Below are positions 17,671 through 26,363 of a stretch of DNA of 64,000 bases, in pieces. Position 1 is the stretch's first letter, and each line of letters opens with the position of its first letter. This DNA is from Pseudonocardia halophobica (GTDB lineage: Bacteria; Actinomycetota; Actinomycetes; Mycobacteriales; Pseudonocardiaceae), in assembly GCF_027922425.1 (NCBI RefSeq), contig NZ_BSFQ01000032.1, positions 23,397-87,396 of the forward strand, written 5' to 3'. The position numbers and the translations under genes are program-made. The notes beneath the pieces were generated by a model that had not been told where the DNA came from, ran no database searches, and saw nothing but the letters and a program-made list of their open reading frames with translations.

Positions 17671-18425
17671 TCCGGCAGCTGAGCCTGCGGGCCACCGGCA
17701 TCGGGCTGATCGTGCTTCTGGTGGTCGCCTGGGAGCTCGCCGTTCGGCTCCAGCTCGTGGACTCGCCGAGCATCCCGAGCTTCTCGGCGTCGGTCGCGGC
17801 CCTGGTCGGGGGGATCACCGACGGCACACTGCCGGTGGCGATGGGGGAAACGCTCTCCCGGGTGCTGGTCGGCTACGCCGTCGCGGTCGTCGCGGCCGTG
17901 GTCGTCGGGGCGCTGATGGGCACGAGCCGGTTCGTCTACTACCTGCTTGAGCCGGTCACGGAGCTGCTGCGGCCGATTCCGTCGGCCGCCTACATCCCGG
18001 TCGCCATCCTGCTGTTGGGGGTGGGCAGCGAGATGAAGATCGCCGTGATCGCCCTGACCAGCTTCTTCCCCGTGGTGCTGAGCACCTGCGGTGGGGTGCG
18101 CTCGGTGGACCCGATCCTCGTCGACACCGGGCGCACGCTGGGCTACGGGCCGCTCGGGCGGCTGCGGCGCATCGTGCTGCCCAGCGCCCTGCCGGAGACC
18201 CTCACCGGGATGCGGGTCGCGCTCGGCATCGCCCTGATCGTCGGCATCGTGTCCGAGATGTTGGCGGGTGACACCGGAATCGGCTACCTGATCCTGGAGA
18301 GCCAGCGGATCTTCCAGGTCCCGCTGATGTTCGCGGGCATCATCACGCTCGCCCTCGTGGGCTATCTGCTCAACCTCGCCTTCGGCCGCGTCGAGAGCCA
18401 CCTCCTGCGGTGGCGGACCGCGTGA
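17667..18425 (+). CDS. ABC transporter permease (SsuC/TauC type)
   Basis: A 252-residue inner-membrane permease with about six helices. The coupling (EAA-like) loop reads RTLGYGPLGRLRRIVLPSAL near residue 153, as in the SsuC/TauC/ThiX class. The GTG start overlaps the ATPase stop (GTGA). One permease gene implies a homodimer with the ATPase of 16813-17670. The substrate is set by the lipoprotein at 18451. Confidence 0.92.
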   Translation: MIRQLSLRATGIGLIVLLVVAWELAVRLQLVDSPSIPSFSASVAALVGGITDGTLPVAMGETLSRVLVGYAVAVVAAVVVGALMGTSRFVYYLLEPVTELLRPIPSAAYIPVAILLLGVGSEMKIAVIALTSFFPVVLSTCGGVRSVDPILVDTGRTLGYGPLGRLRRIVLPSALPETLTGMRVALGIALIVGIVSEMLAGDTGIGYLILESQRIFQVPLMFAGIITLALVGYLLNLAFGRVESHLLRWRTA

Positions 18426-18450
18426 CACACGAGAACAAGGAGTCGGACCG

Positions 18451-19446
18451 ATGAGAAGGACGTTCGTGGCCGCGGTCGTCGCCGCGGCACTGGCGGTCGT
18501 CGCAGGGTGCGGCTCGGGCGGGTCGGAGGTGAACACCGGCCTGGACGGGCTCCGGATCGGCTTCTTCACCAACGGCGGCCAGACCCCGACGTACGTGGCC
18601 CTCACCGAGGGAATGTTCCGCGAGCACGGGCTCGACGTGGAGCGCGTGGAGTTCCAGGACCCGTCCGCGATGACGGCGGCGCTGCAGCGCGGGGACATCG
18701 ACCTGATGTCCTCCATCCCCGGCCCGCCGCTCGCCGCCCGCGCCGCCGGGCTGGACGTCCAGGCCATCATTCAGAACGAGGCCGCCAAGTACGAGCCCCC
18801 CGACTCGGGCACCGTGATCGCGGCGCCGACGAGCGGGATCAGCACTCTGGGGGATCTGCCGGGCAAGCGGGTGGCGATCTTCGGCGGGGTCCGGAGCCAG
18901 ATGAACGCCGGCGCGCTGTGGTTCATGCAGGGCCAGGGCATCGACACCTCCGGCATCGAGTTCGTCGAGGCCCCGTTCGCCAGTCACCTCGACCTGCTGC
19001 GCTCGGGCCAGGTCGACGCTGTGATGACCATCGACCCGTTCTCCACATCGATCGAGCAGTCCGGTTCGGGGACCGTCGTCGCCTACCCGAACCTGCTGGC
19101 CAACCCCGGGGCCCCGCTGTCCGCCTGGTGGGCGACCCGGGCGTGGGTGGAGGGCAACCCGGATCGCGTCGAGAAGTTCCAGCAGTCCCTGCGCGCCGCG
19201 ATCGACTGGCTCTACCAGGACGAGGGGCGGGCCCGCCAGACCGTCGCGGCCTTCACGAAGCTGGACCCGGCGCTGCTGGCGAACATGCCGCTGAACAACT
19301 GGTCCTACAACGTGGACGAGAAGGCCTGGGCGCACAACGTGGAGATCCTGGTGTCGCAGCGCGCGCTGCCCGCCGTGGTCTCCTCCGACGAGTACTGGGC
19401 GCCGTCGATGAGGACTTTCGTCGCCGCGTCGGCGGTGGGGCGGTGA
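18451..19446 (+). CDS. ABC transporter substrate-binding lipoprotein (NMT1/ThiY-like)
   Basis: A 331-residue protein with a lipoprotein signal peptide (positive MRR start, hydrophobic core, lipobox VVAGC with Cys20). The body is of the NMT1/SsuA class: the IGFFTNGGQTPTYVAL start, DLMSSIPGPPLAARAAGL and the hinge segment LPGKRVAIFGGV. This class includes carriers of sulfonates, nitrate and pyrimidine precursors. Given the RutA/RutB-like enzymes downstream, a nitrogen-containing ring or its precursor is a plausible ligand. The 3' end overlaps the isochorismatase gene. Confidence 0.9.
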   Translation: MRRTFVAAVVAAALAVVAGCGSGGSEVNTGLDGLRIGFFTNGGQTPTYVALTEGMFREHGLDVERVEFQDPSAMTAALQRGDIDLMSSIPGPPLAARAAGLDVQAIIQNEAAKYEPPDSGTVIAAPTSGISTLGDLPGKRVAIFGGVRSQMNAGALWFMQGQGIDTSGIEFVEAPFASHLDLLRSGQVDAVMTIDPFSTSIEQSGSGTVVAYPNLLANPGAPLSAWWATRAWVEGNPDRVEKFQQSLRAAIDWLYQDEGRARQTVAAFTKLDPALLANMPLNNWSYNVDEKAWAHNVEILVSQRALPAVVSSDEYWAPSMRTFVAASAVGR

Positions 19447-20174
19447 GCGGCGCGGAGTTCGCGGCATCCGTCGAGTGGGACACCCTGCGGCACGTCTGGG
19501 ACGAGGTCGCTGACCCCGACATGCGGACGATCTACCAGGCTTACCGCCGCACGCTGGGGCTCAAGGGCCGCGTCGCCGTCGTCGCCGTCGATCTCTACAA
19601 CAAGGCCTTCGAGGGCGGGCCGCTGCCGCCCAGCGAGCTCCAGAACACCTACCCCTCCAGCTGCGGGAAGTACGCGCACACGGCCGTCGAACCCATCGCG
19701 CGGGTCTTCGCGGCGGCCCGCCGCACCGCCGTCCCCGTCATCCACGTCACGGCGAACGCGGCGGCGGGCCCGATCACGGCGACGAACCGGCGAGTCGGTG
19801 GCCTGGACCCCGCGGGCCCCGCGGACCAGTGGGACTTCCACCCCGCCCTGGCCCCGGCACCTGGTGAGCTGATCGTGGTAAAGGAGCGGGCGAGCGCCTT
19901 CTACGGCACGCAGCTGGTGGCCGAGCTCGTCTCGCGGGGGATCTCGACCGTCCTCGTGGTCGGCGAGAGCACGTCCGGCTGCGTGCGGGCGACCGTCGTC
20001 GACGCTTGCTCGAACGGCTTTCACACCGTGGTGGTGGAGGACGGCGTGTTCGACCGTTCGTGGCTGAACCACCAGGTCAACCTGTTCGACCTCCACCACA
20101 AGTACGCCGACGTCCTCGACTCGGCCACGGTGATCGGCCTGCTGGAGCGGCTCTCCGCGGCGGCCCCGCGATGA
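19443..20174 (+). CDS. Isochorismatase-fold amidohydrolase (RutB / N-carbamoylsarcosine amidase-like)
   Basis: A 243-residue cysteine hydrolase. The catalytic triad can be placed: Asp in AVVAVDLYNKAF (near 49), Lys in IVVKERASAFYGT (near 147) and Cys in GESTSGCVRATVVDA (near 181). In this family N-carbamoylsarcosine amidase and RutB split carbamoyl or ureido amides to amine, CO2 and ammonia. The 45-residue N-terminal extension is typical of the carbamoylsarcosine-amidase branch. The GTG start overlaps the upstream stop. Neighbouring RutA-like and PuuE-like genes support an amide or ureide substrate. Confidence 0.85.
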   Translation: MSGAEFAASVEWDTLRHVWDEVADPDMRTIYQAYRRTLGLKGRVAVVAVDLYNKAFEGGPLPPSELQNTYPSSCGKYAHTAVEPIARVFAAARRTAVPVIHVTANAAAGPITATNRRVGGLDPAGPADQWDFHPALAPAPGELIVVKERASAFYGTQLVAELVSRGISTVLVVGESTSGCVRATVVDACSNGFHTVVVEDGVFDRSWLNHQVNLFDLHHKYADVLDSATVIGLLERLSAAAPR

Positions 20175-21034
20175 CCGCGGGGTCCGCCGCGACCGGGCCG
20201 GTCCCGTTCCGGTCCGCACGGGCTCGCACGGGCTGGACCCTGCCGGGCGGCGCGCGGCTCGCCGTGTGGGTCGTGCCCAACGTGGAGTTCTTCCCGCTGG
20301 ACCGCCCGGTCCCGGGAGGCACCGGCGCCGCGCACGACACGCTCGCGTTCGCCGTCCGCGACTACGGGGCGCGCGTGGGCTTCTTCCGGGTGCTCGACGC
20401 GCTCACCGAGGTCGGAGTCCGGGGCACCGCCGCGGTCAACGCGTCGGTCGTCGAGGCGTACCCGGAGCTCGTCGCCGCGATGCGGGAGGCCTCCTGGGAC
20501 GTGATGGGCCACTCGTGGACGAACGCGCGCCGGCTCGACCAGCTCTCCGAGCAGGAGGAGCGGGAGGAGATCGCCCGGGTCACCGACACCCTGGGCGCGG
20601 CTTTCGGCGCCCGGCCCGCGGGGTGGCTCGGCGCCGGACTCGCCGAGCGCTCGACGACGGAGGCCCGGCTCGTCGAGAACGGCTACAACTACGTGGCCGA
20701 TTGGGCCACCGACGACCGCCCGGACCTCACCCGCTCCGGGCTCGTCACTGTGCCGTACACCCTCGAGGTGAACGACAAGCCCGCGTTCGACCAGCGCCTG
20801 CTCACTCCCGAGCAGTTCGCCGACCTGGCGATCCGTACTTTCGAGGTGCTCCACCGCGAGGGTGCGCAGGAACCGCGGGTGATGGCCATCGCGCTGCACC
20901 CCTACCTCATCGGCGTGCCGCACCGGATCGACGCGCTGCGCCGGCTGCTGGGGCACATCAGGGACCACGACGACGTGTGGTGGACCGACGGGGCGACCCT
21001 GGCCCGCCATTACCGGAAGGAGACACAGCGATGA
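20171..21034 (+). CDS. Polysaccharide-deacetylase-fold hydrolase, PuuE (allantoinase)-like
   Basis: A 287-residue NodB-fold protein of the subgroup that includes metal-independent allantoinase PuuE and other cyclic-ureide hydrolases, not a secreted chitin deacetylase: there is no signal peptide. Seen are the start RLAVWVVPNVEFF, RDYGARVGFFRVLDAL near residue 64, WDVMGHSWTNARRLD near 111 and ALHPYLIGVPHR near 241. The ATG overlaps the isochorismatase stop (ATGA). With that amidase it suggests successive opening and hydrolysis of a cyclic amide or ureide. Confidence 0.83.
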   Translation: MTAGSAATGPVPFRSARARTGWTLPGGARLAVWVVPNVEFFPLDRPVPGGTGAAHDTLAFAVRDYGARVGFFRVLDALTEVGVRGTAAVNASVVEAYPELVAAMREASWDVMGHSWTNARRLDQLSEQEEREEIARVTDTLGAAFGARPAGWLGAGLAERSTTEARLVENGYNYVADWATDDRPDLTRSGLVTVPYTLEVNDKPAFDQRLLTPEQFADLAIRTFEVLHREGAQEPRVMAIALHPYLIGVPHRIDALRRLLGHIRDHDDVWWTDGATLARHYRKETQR

Positions 21035-22059
21035 AGACCGGCATCTACGTACCGATCCCGCACGTGACCGCGCACTCCGCGCGGCTCGGCGAGGTGGACG
21101 CGGCCGGGCGGCGGGGGCTCGACCCCGGCACGGTCGATCCTGGGTACCGGCTCGCGCTCGACAGCGTCACCGAGGCGGAATCGCTGGGGTTCGACATCGC
21201 GCTGTTCGCCGAGCGTCATCTGGGCACGGACCTGGAGTCCTGGGTGCTGGCCGCGGCGGTGGCCTCGCACACGCACCGCATCACGATCATGCCCGCGATG
21301 AACCCGGACTTCTGGCACCCGAACATCGCGGCCAAGATGGCCGCCACCTTGGACCGCGTCGCCCCCGGCCGGAGTGCGATCAACTTCGTCACCGGTTGGA
21401 ACACCGCCGAGAACACCTTCTTCAGCACTGTGCGACCCACGGGGGAGGAGGAGAAGTACTCCCGTGCCGAGCGCTACATCGAGACGATGCGCGCCACGTG
21501 GGCCGCGGACGCCGACCTCGCTGCGCACCTCGAGGAGGGTGAGGAGTTCACAGCGGCGCCGATGCCGCTGGTCCCCGCGGGCGGGCCCCCGCCGTTCCAC
21601 ACGGTGAGCCGCTCCCCGCGCGGGCTCGAGATGGTCGCACGCTGTGCCGACCATTGGTTCGTCGACTATGGCACCGACCCCGAGCGCCCCTTCGCCGAGG
21701 TGCTGGAGACCGCGCGGGTCTCGGTGGAACGGATGCGGGAGCGCGCCGCGCGGTACAACCGGACCGTCGGGTTCGGGCTGAGCGCCTTCGTGGTGCCTGC
21801 GGAGACCGAGCGTGCCGGCTGGGACGAGGTGGCGCGGCTGCGAGCCGAGGCCACCGCCCGGTCGCCCGAGCTCGTCATCCCGAAGCTCGGCGCGGTGGGA
21901 GCGCAGCTTGTGGGTCCCGCCGAGCTGATCGGCGAGCGGGTCGCGGCGTATGCGGAGATCGGTGTGGACCTCGTGCTCTGCAAGTACGTGCCGGAGCCCG
22001 ACGCGCTGCCCCGGCTGGCGTCGGTCCTGGCGCGCGACCCGGCGGTGGCCCGGCGATGA
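21031..22059 (+). CDS. LLM-class flavin-dependent monooxygenase, RutA/SfnG-like
   Basis: A 342-residue luciferase-like FMNH2-dependent monooxygenase. Seen are ALFAERHLGTDLESWV, MNPDFWHPNIAAKMAATLDRV and the flavin-site segment INFVTGWNTAENTFF near residue 113, which marks the RutA/SfnG/DszA branch. These enzymes cleave C-N or C-S bonds with O2. The ATG overlaps the upstream stop and has GGAAGGAGA eight bases before it. Next to RutB-like and PuuE-like genes, attack on a cyclic amide is the best guess. The flavin reductase at 49770 could supply FMNH2. Confidence 0.87.
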   Translation: MKTGIYVPIPHVTAHSARLGEVDAAGRRGLDPGTVDPGYRLALDSVTEAESLGFDIALFAERHLGTDLESWVLAAAVASHTHRITIMPAMNPDFWHPNIAAKMAATLDRVAPGRSAINFVTGWNTAENTFFSTVRPTGEEEKYSRAERYIETMRATWAADADLAAHLEEGEEFTAAPMPLVPAGGPPPFHTVSRSPRGLEMVARCADHWFVDYGTDPERPFAEVLETARVSVERMRERAARYNRTVGFGLSAFVVPAETERAGWDEVARLRAEATARSPELVIPKLGAVGAQLVGPAELIGERVAAYAEIGVDLVLCKYVPEPDALPRLASVLARDPAVARR

Positions 22060-22784
22060 GCCCGGCCGACACCGTGGTCGTCACCGGGGCGGGTAAGGGC
22101 ATCGGCACGGCGATCGCCCACCGTTTGGCCGCCGACGGGCGACACGTCTGGTGCGTGGACGTCCTGGCGGACCGGGCGGAGGAGACGGCCCGGGCCCTGC
22201 GCGAGGCCGGGGGCGAGGCCACGGGGGCCCACTGCGATGTCGGCGACCCGGGCTCGGTGACCGCGCTGTGGGACCGACTGGCCGTGGCAGGTCCGGTCTC
22301 CGGGCTGGTCAACAACGCCGCGGTCTTCCCACGCGGCGCCGCCCTGGAGATCGGCCTCGCGGAGTGGCAGCAGGTCCTCGCGGTGAATCTCACCGGCGCA
22401 TTCCTGATGTGCCAGGCGTTCGCCCGGCAGGCCTCCGGCTCCGGCGCCGTGGTCAACGTGGCGTCGGGCCAGGCGTTTCGGCCCCTCGCGGGCGGCGCCC
22501 ACTACGCCGCGGCCAAGGCCGGGCTCGTCAACCTCGGGCGGGTCCTCGCCCTCGAGTGGGGGCCGCTCGGGCTGCGGGTCAACACCCTCGTCCCCGGGCT
22601 CGTGCCGTCCGACCAGTCGCGGGCGGCGGTCGACGACGCCGGGTTCGCCGCACAAGCGACGATCACGCCGCTCGGCCGGCTGGCCACCCCGGCGGAGGTC
22701 GCGGAAGGGGCGGCGACGCTGCTCTCCGCGAGCTTCGTGACCGGCCAGGTCCTCGTCGTCGACGGTGGGGTGCTCCGGCTTTGA
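22056..22784 (+). CDS. Short-chain dehydrogenase/reductase
   Basis: A 242-residue classical SDR, FabG-like. The cofactor motif is TGAGKGIGTAIA near residue 10, NNAAVFPRG is near 88, the catalytic Ser is in NVASGQAF and the Tyr/Lys pair in HYAAAKAGLV near 148. The ATG overlaps the LLM gene by four bases, making it the last enzyme of the 15.8-22.8 kb operon. It probably reduces or oxidises a pathway intermediate; the substrate is unknown. Confidence 0.87.
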   Translation: MSPADTVVVTGAGKGIGTAIAHRLAADGRHVWCVDVLADRAEETARALREAGGEATGAHCDVGDPGSVTALWDRLAVAGPVSGLVNNAAVFPRGAALEIGLAEWQQVLAVNLTGAFLMCQAFARQASGSGAVVNVASGQAFRPLAGGAHYAAAKAGLVNLGRVLALEWGPLGLRVNTLVPGLVPSDQSRAAVDDAGFAAQATITPLGRLATPAEVAEGAATLLSASFVTGQVLVVDGGVLRL

Positions 22785-22855
22785 GGCGGTCCGCGACCGC
22801 GGCGCGCGCCACCGGACGCTCGTCGTCCGGCGTCCTCGTGGTCGAGACTGGCGCC

Positions 22856-23671
22856 ATGGCCATCCCCGACGAGAGCCGCCGCCGACTGATCGCGCTCCGG
22901 CGGCGCCGGGCGCAGTCCCTCACCAGACGGGCGCGCGAGACCGCCGTGCGGCGGGTCGCGGACCTCGTCCGAGCGGCCCTGCTGACCGGCGACGGCGGAC
23001 GGCTTCCGTCCGAGGACGATCTACAGCGCCACTTCGAGGTGAGCCGCAACGTCGTGCGGGACGCGCTCGACAGCCTCCGCGGCGAAGGGCTGATCCGCCG
23101 CAGCCCCGGGACCGGGACCTTCGTCGTCGGGGAGCGCTTCGACCATCGGGTCGACCGCCTCGGCGGCTTCCACCCTCAGGGTGCGCAGGTCCGCACCCGC
23201 CGCGAGGTGCTGAAGGCCAGGTCCATGACGGCCCCGCCGATCGTCCGCGAGCGGCTCGGCCTGCCGGGCGGCTCGGGCTGCGTGATGGTCGAGCACGTCA
23301 CCGTCGTCAACGACGAGCCGACGGGCTTCTGGACCTCCTACCTCCCGCCCGACCTCGACGCCGTGCCGGGCCACATCGACACCTGCGGATCGCTGCACCA
23401 GGCGGTCGCGGCGATGGCCGGGTGCGAGGTCGGCGAGATCAGGACGGCGCTCGCGGCCGCGCTCGCCGGGCCGTCGGTCGCACTGAGCCTGGCCATCACC
23501 GAGGGCGACCCGGTCATCCGCCAGGAGCAGGTGACCGTGCTGGCCGACGGACGGACCTGCGAGTTCGCCATCGGCTGGACCCGCGCCGACCGGATGATCA
23601 TGCAGACCGTGCGGCGTCCGGGCGCGGCGGTACCGACAGTCCCGCCTGCCGCCGTCCGGCTGCCTTATTGA
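22856..23671 (+). CDS. GntR-family regulator, HutC/UTRA type
   Basis: A 271-residue regulator. The GntR winged helix is near residues 30-92 (LPSEDDLQRHFEVSRNVVRD, then the wing GLIRRSPGTGTFV), followed by a UTRA-type ligand domain ending in FAIGWTRADR. ATG at 22856 is chosen; an in-frame GTG at 22838 is also possible. Its TGA lies inside the -35/operator of the LigM gene that follows (site B). That position makes it the leading candidate for the GACAGG-N4-CCTGTC palindrome, but this is inferred from location only. Confidence 0.87.
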   Translation: MAIPDESRRRLIALRRRRAQSLTRRARETAVRRVADLVRAALLTGDGGRLPSEDDLQRHFEVSRNVVRDALDSLRGEGLIRRSPGTGTFVVGERFDHRVDRLGGFHPQGAQVRTRREVLKARSMTAPPIVRERLGLPGGSGCVMVEHVTVVNDEPTGFWTSYLPPDLDAVPGHIDTCGSLHQAVAAMAGCEVGEIRTALAAALAGPSVALSLAITEGDPVIRQEQVTVLADGRTCEFAIGWTRADRMIMQTVRRPGAAVPTVPPAAVRLPY

Positions 23672-23697
23672 CAGGCAAGCCTGCGGAAATCTAGGGT
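23668..23697 (+). promoter_or_regulatory. Promoter with GACAGG-type operator (site B) before LigM homologue 1
   Basis: TTGACA (23668-23673), an 18-bp spacer and TAGGGT (23692-23697). The operator GACAGG-N4-CCTGCG (23670-23685) has an imperfect right arm. It overlaps the GntR stop codon and drives the LigM-LLM-ALDH module starting at 23825, leaving a leader of roughly 120 bp. Confidence 0.62.
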
Positions 23698-23824
23698 CGG
23701 CAAGCCGGTTGGGAGCGCGGCGGCCGCAGGTCGGCGGCGCGCGGAACAGCCGAGGTGACTTCGCCGGGCCGGCTGTCCGAGCCCGGAACCCGTGTCTTGC
23801 ACGCCAACGACGGAAAGGCAGACG

Positions 23825-25186
23825 ATGGTCAACGAGAGCTTGCAGGCGAAGCTGGCGACGTACTCGAAGCCGGTCGACATGCTCCGGAACGCCCCGCTCA
23901 AGCTGTTCAGCCTCGCCTACGCCCCGCAGCACTCCAACTGGCGCGACGAGCAGGCGGCGTGGATGTCGAGCGCGGTGCTGTTCGACCAGTCCAACCACAT
24001 GAACGACGCGTACTTCAAGGGTCCCGACGTCGTCCGGCTGATGTCGGACACCGGGATCAACAGCTTCAAGAACTTCGGTCGCAACAAGTCCAAGCAGTTC
24101 ATGGTCTGCGGATACGACGGCAACCTGATCGGGACGTCGGTGCTGTTCGGCCTGGAGGACGACGAGATCAGCCTCGTCGGTCCCAGCGCCTGCGCCAACT
24201 GGGTCCAGTACCAGGCGGAGATCGGCGGGTACGACGTCGAGGTCACCTGGGACCGGCGGACCGCGGACAGTGACGCCCGCCGGCGGCTGTTCCGGTACGA
24301 GATCGAGGGCCCGCTCGCGAAGAGCATCCTCGAGAAGGCCACAGACGGGGCGCTGCCCGAAGTCCGCTTCTTCGGCATGACCGAGTTCGAGCTGGGCGGC
24401 GCGCAGGTGCGCGCGCTCAAGCACACGATGGCCGGCGCGCCCGGTGACGACAACATGGGCCTGGAGATCTGGGGTCCGTCCGAGGACGGCCCGCGGGTCC
24501 TCGACGCGCTCCTCTCCGCGGGCGAGGAGTTCGGCCTGGTGCGCGGCGGCGCGCTCGCCTACTACAGCTCCGGGATCGAGTCCGGCTATCTCTCGCAGCC
24601 GGTCCCGGGGATCTACACCGACGAGCGGATGCGCGCGTACCGGGAGTGGCTGCCGGCCGACGGGTACGAGGCCAAGATCTCGATCGCGGGCAGCTTCGCC
24701 TCTGAGGACATCGAGGACTACTTCCGGACCCCGTGGGACATGGACTACGGCCACATCATGAAGTTCGACCACGACTTCATCGGCCGGGAGGCGCTCGAGG
24801 CGACCAAGGACGAGCCGCGCAAGCGCAAGGTCTGGCTGCGGTGGAACGACGAGGACGCCACCCGGGTCATCACCAGCAGCCTGTTCTCCCCGCGGGGCAC
24901 CGGGGCGAAGTTCCTCGACATGCCCCTGGGTCGGTACGCACGGGTGCAGTTCGACCAGGTCCGTGCGCAGGACGAGCTCGTCGGCATCTCGGCGATGTGC
25001 GGCTACACCGTCAACGTCGGCGGCTTCTTCTCCCTCGGCATGCTCGACGCCGACGCGGCGGTCGACGGCAAAAAGGTCAGCGTCGTCTGGGGCGAGGAGA
25101 ACGGTGGGACCGCCAAGCTCGGGGTCGAGCGCCACGTCCAGACCGAGATCCGGGCTACGGTGCACACCTCCGCTCCGATCCGCTGA
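23825..25186 (+). CDS. LigM-like tetrahydrofolate-dependent demethylase (homologue 1)
   Basis: A 453-residue GcvT-fold aminomethyltransferase-family protein, closest in pattern to vanillate/3-O-methylgallate O-demethylase LigM, which moves the methoxy methyl to tetrahydrofolate. Shared LigM-type motifs are SNWRDEQAAWMSSAVLFDQS near residue 38, ANWVQYQAEIGGY near 123, VPGIYTDERMRAYREWLP near 260 and the folate-side KFDHDFIGREALE near 314. A ribosome site (GGAAAGG) precedes the ATG. It is first in a three-gene module with an LLM monooxygenase and an aldehyde dehydrogenase. The substrate is unknown and N- or S-demethylation cannot be excluded; DmdA is a relative. Confidence 0.85.
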   Translation: MVNESLQAKLATYSKPVDMLRNAPLKLFSLAYAPQHSNWRDEQAAWMSSAVLFDQSNHMNDAYFKGPDVVRLMSDTGINSFKNFGRNKSKQFMVCGYDGNLIGTSVLFGLEDDEISLVGPSACANWVQYQAEIGGYDVEVTWDRRTADSDARRRLFRYEIEGPLAKSILEKATDGALPEVRFFGMTEFELGGAQVRALKHTMAGAPGDDNMGLEIWGPSEDGPRVLDALLSAGEEFGLVRGGALAYYSSGIESGYLSQPVPGIYTDERMRAYREWLPADGYEAKISIAGSFASEDIEDYFRTPWDMDYGHIMKFDHDFIGREALEATKDEPRKRKVWLRWNDEDATRVITSSLFSPRGTGAKFLDMPLGRYARVQFDQVRAQDELVGISAMCGYTVNVGGFFSLGMLDADAAVDGKKVSVVWGEENGGTAKLGVERHVQTEIRATVHTSAPIR

Positions 25187-25220
25187 CCGGTTCGTCGTCA
25201 CGAGGAACGAGGAGAACGAC

Positions 25221-26363
25221 ATGGACGTCGCGACCCAGACTCAGACCCCGGCCGCGGCCGCGCAGCCGACCTCGGCGATGTACGGCGACAATGCGATGAA
25301 GCTCGGCATCTTCTGCCTCAACATCAGTGGCGGGATGGTGATGTCCGAGGCGGCACCCAACGTGCTGTCGTGGCCGGACACCGTGGCGGTCGCACAGGCC
25401 GCCGATGCCGCCGGGTGGGAGTTCCTGCTCTCGCTCGGGCGGTGGAGGGGGCACGGCGGGCGGATGAACGCCAACGCCGAGCAGTACGAGACCTTCACGT
25501 GGGCCGCGGGCATGGCCGCGGTGACGCAGCGGATCCACCTGTTCGTCACCTGCCACATCCCGGTCTTCCACCCGATGCTCGCCGCGAAGATGGCCGCCAC
25601 CATCGACGCGATCAGCGCGGGCCGGGTTGGCCTCAACCTCGTGGCGGGGAACAACGCCCTCGAGTTCGGGATGTTCGGGATCGACCAGCGCGAGCACGAG
25701 GACCGGTACGCAGCCGCCGAGGAGTGGCTGATGCTGGTCGAGCGGTTATGGACAGAGCAGGACGAAGTGGACTGGGAGGGGAAGTACTACACGGTGCGGC
25801 GCGGCTACCTTCAGCCGAAGCCGGTGCAGCGTCCGCGTCCGCTCATCGTGTCCGCCGGAACCTCAGGCGCGGGTCTCGACTTCGCCCTCAAGCACTCCGA
25901 CTACTCCTTCCAGGGCGGGCCGGACCTCGACATCGTCGGGGGCATCGCCCGGCGGACGGAGGCGAGGGCGCAAGAGCTCGGCGTGCGCGGCGGACGGATC
26001 ACGTTCGCACCCGTCGTGCTGGCGGACACCGAGGCCGAGGCCTGGCGCTACTTCGAATGGTACGTCGACGAGCTCGGCGACCTCGAAGCCGCACAGAACC
26101 AGATCCGCGGGTCCATGGCCGGTGGTAGCCAGAGCTTCTCGCCCGAGGTGCACCTCCAGATGGCGCGCTACAAGGTGGCGGGCTGGGGCGGCATGCCGCT
26201 TGTCGGGACCGCCGAGCAGATCGTGGAGCGGCTCGTCGCGTACAAGGAGCTCGGCTACGACGGTATCGCCCTCGGCTGGGTCGACATGGCCCAGGGGCTG
26301 GCCGAGTTCAACGAGAAGGTCCTGCCGCTGATGGTCGAGGCCGGACTGCGGTCCGCGCCGTGA
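25221..26363 (+). CDS. LLM-class flavin-dependent monooxygenase (module 1)
   Basis: A 380-residue luciferase-like enzyme of the RutA/SfnG/DmoA branch that uses FMNH2 and O2. Seen are MKLGIFCLNISGGMVMSEA, HIPVFHPMLAAKMAATIDAI, the flavin segment LNLVAGNNALEFGMFG near residue 137 (NN where most relatives have WN) and LIVSAGTSGAG near 208. The start has GAGGAG upstream, 34 bp after the LigM gene, and the 3' end overlaps the ALDH gene. Paralogues are at 37992 and 58387, both also beside LigM homologues. Confidence 0.87.
   Translation: MDVATQTQTPAAAAQPTSAMYGDNAMKLGIFCLNISGGMVMSEAAPNVLSWPDTVAVAQAADAAGWEFLLSLGRWRGHGGRMNANAEQYETFTWAAGMAAVTQRIHLFVTCHIPVFHPMLAAKMAATIDAISAGRVGLNLVAGNNALEFGMFGIDQREHEDRYAAAEEWLMLVERLWTEQDEVDWEGKYYTVRRGYLQPKPVQRPRPLIVSAGTSGAGLDFALKHSDYSFQGGPDLDIVGGIARRTEARAQELGVRGGRITFAPVVLADTEAEAWRYFEWYVDELGDLEAAQNQIRGSMAGGSQSFSPEVHLQMARYKVAGWGGMPLVGTAEQIVERLVAYKELGYDGIALGWVDMAQGLAEFNEKVLPLMVEAGLRSAP

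Noticed and set aside
23021..25222. A 733-codon open frame on the minus strand opposite GntR and LigM 1
   Set aside because: It mirrors the codon pattern of the plus-strand genes and has no domain. Long antisense frames are expected at this GC content. The same applies to the minus-strand frames at 31465-33882 and 36558-38981.
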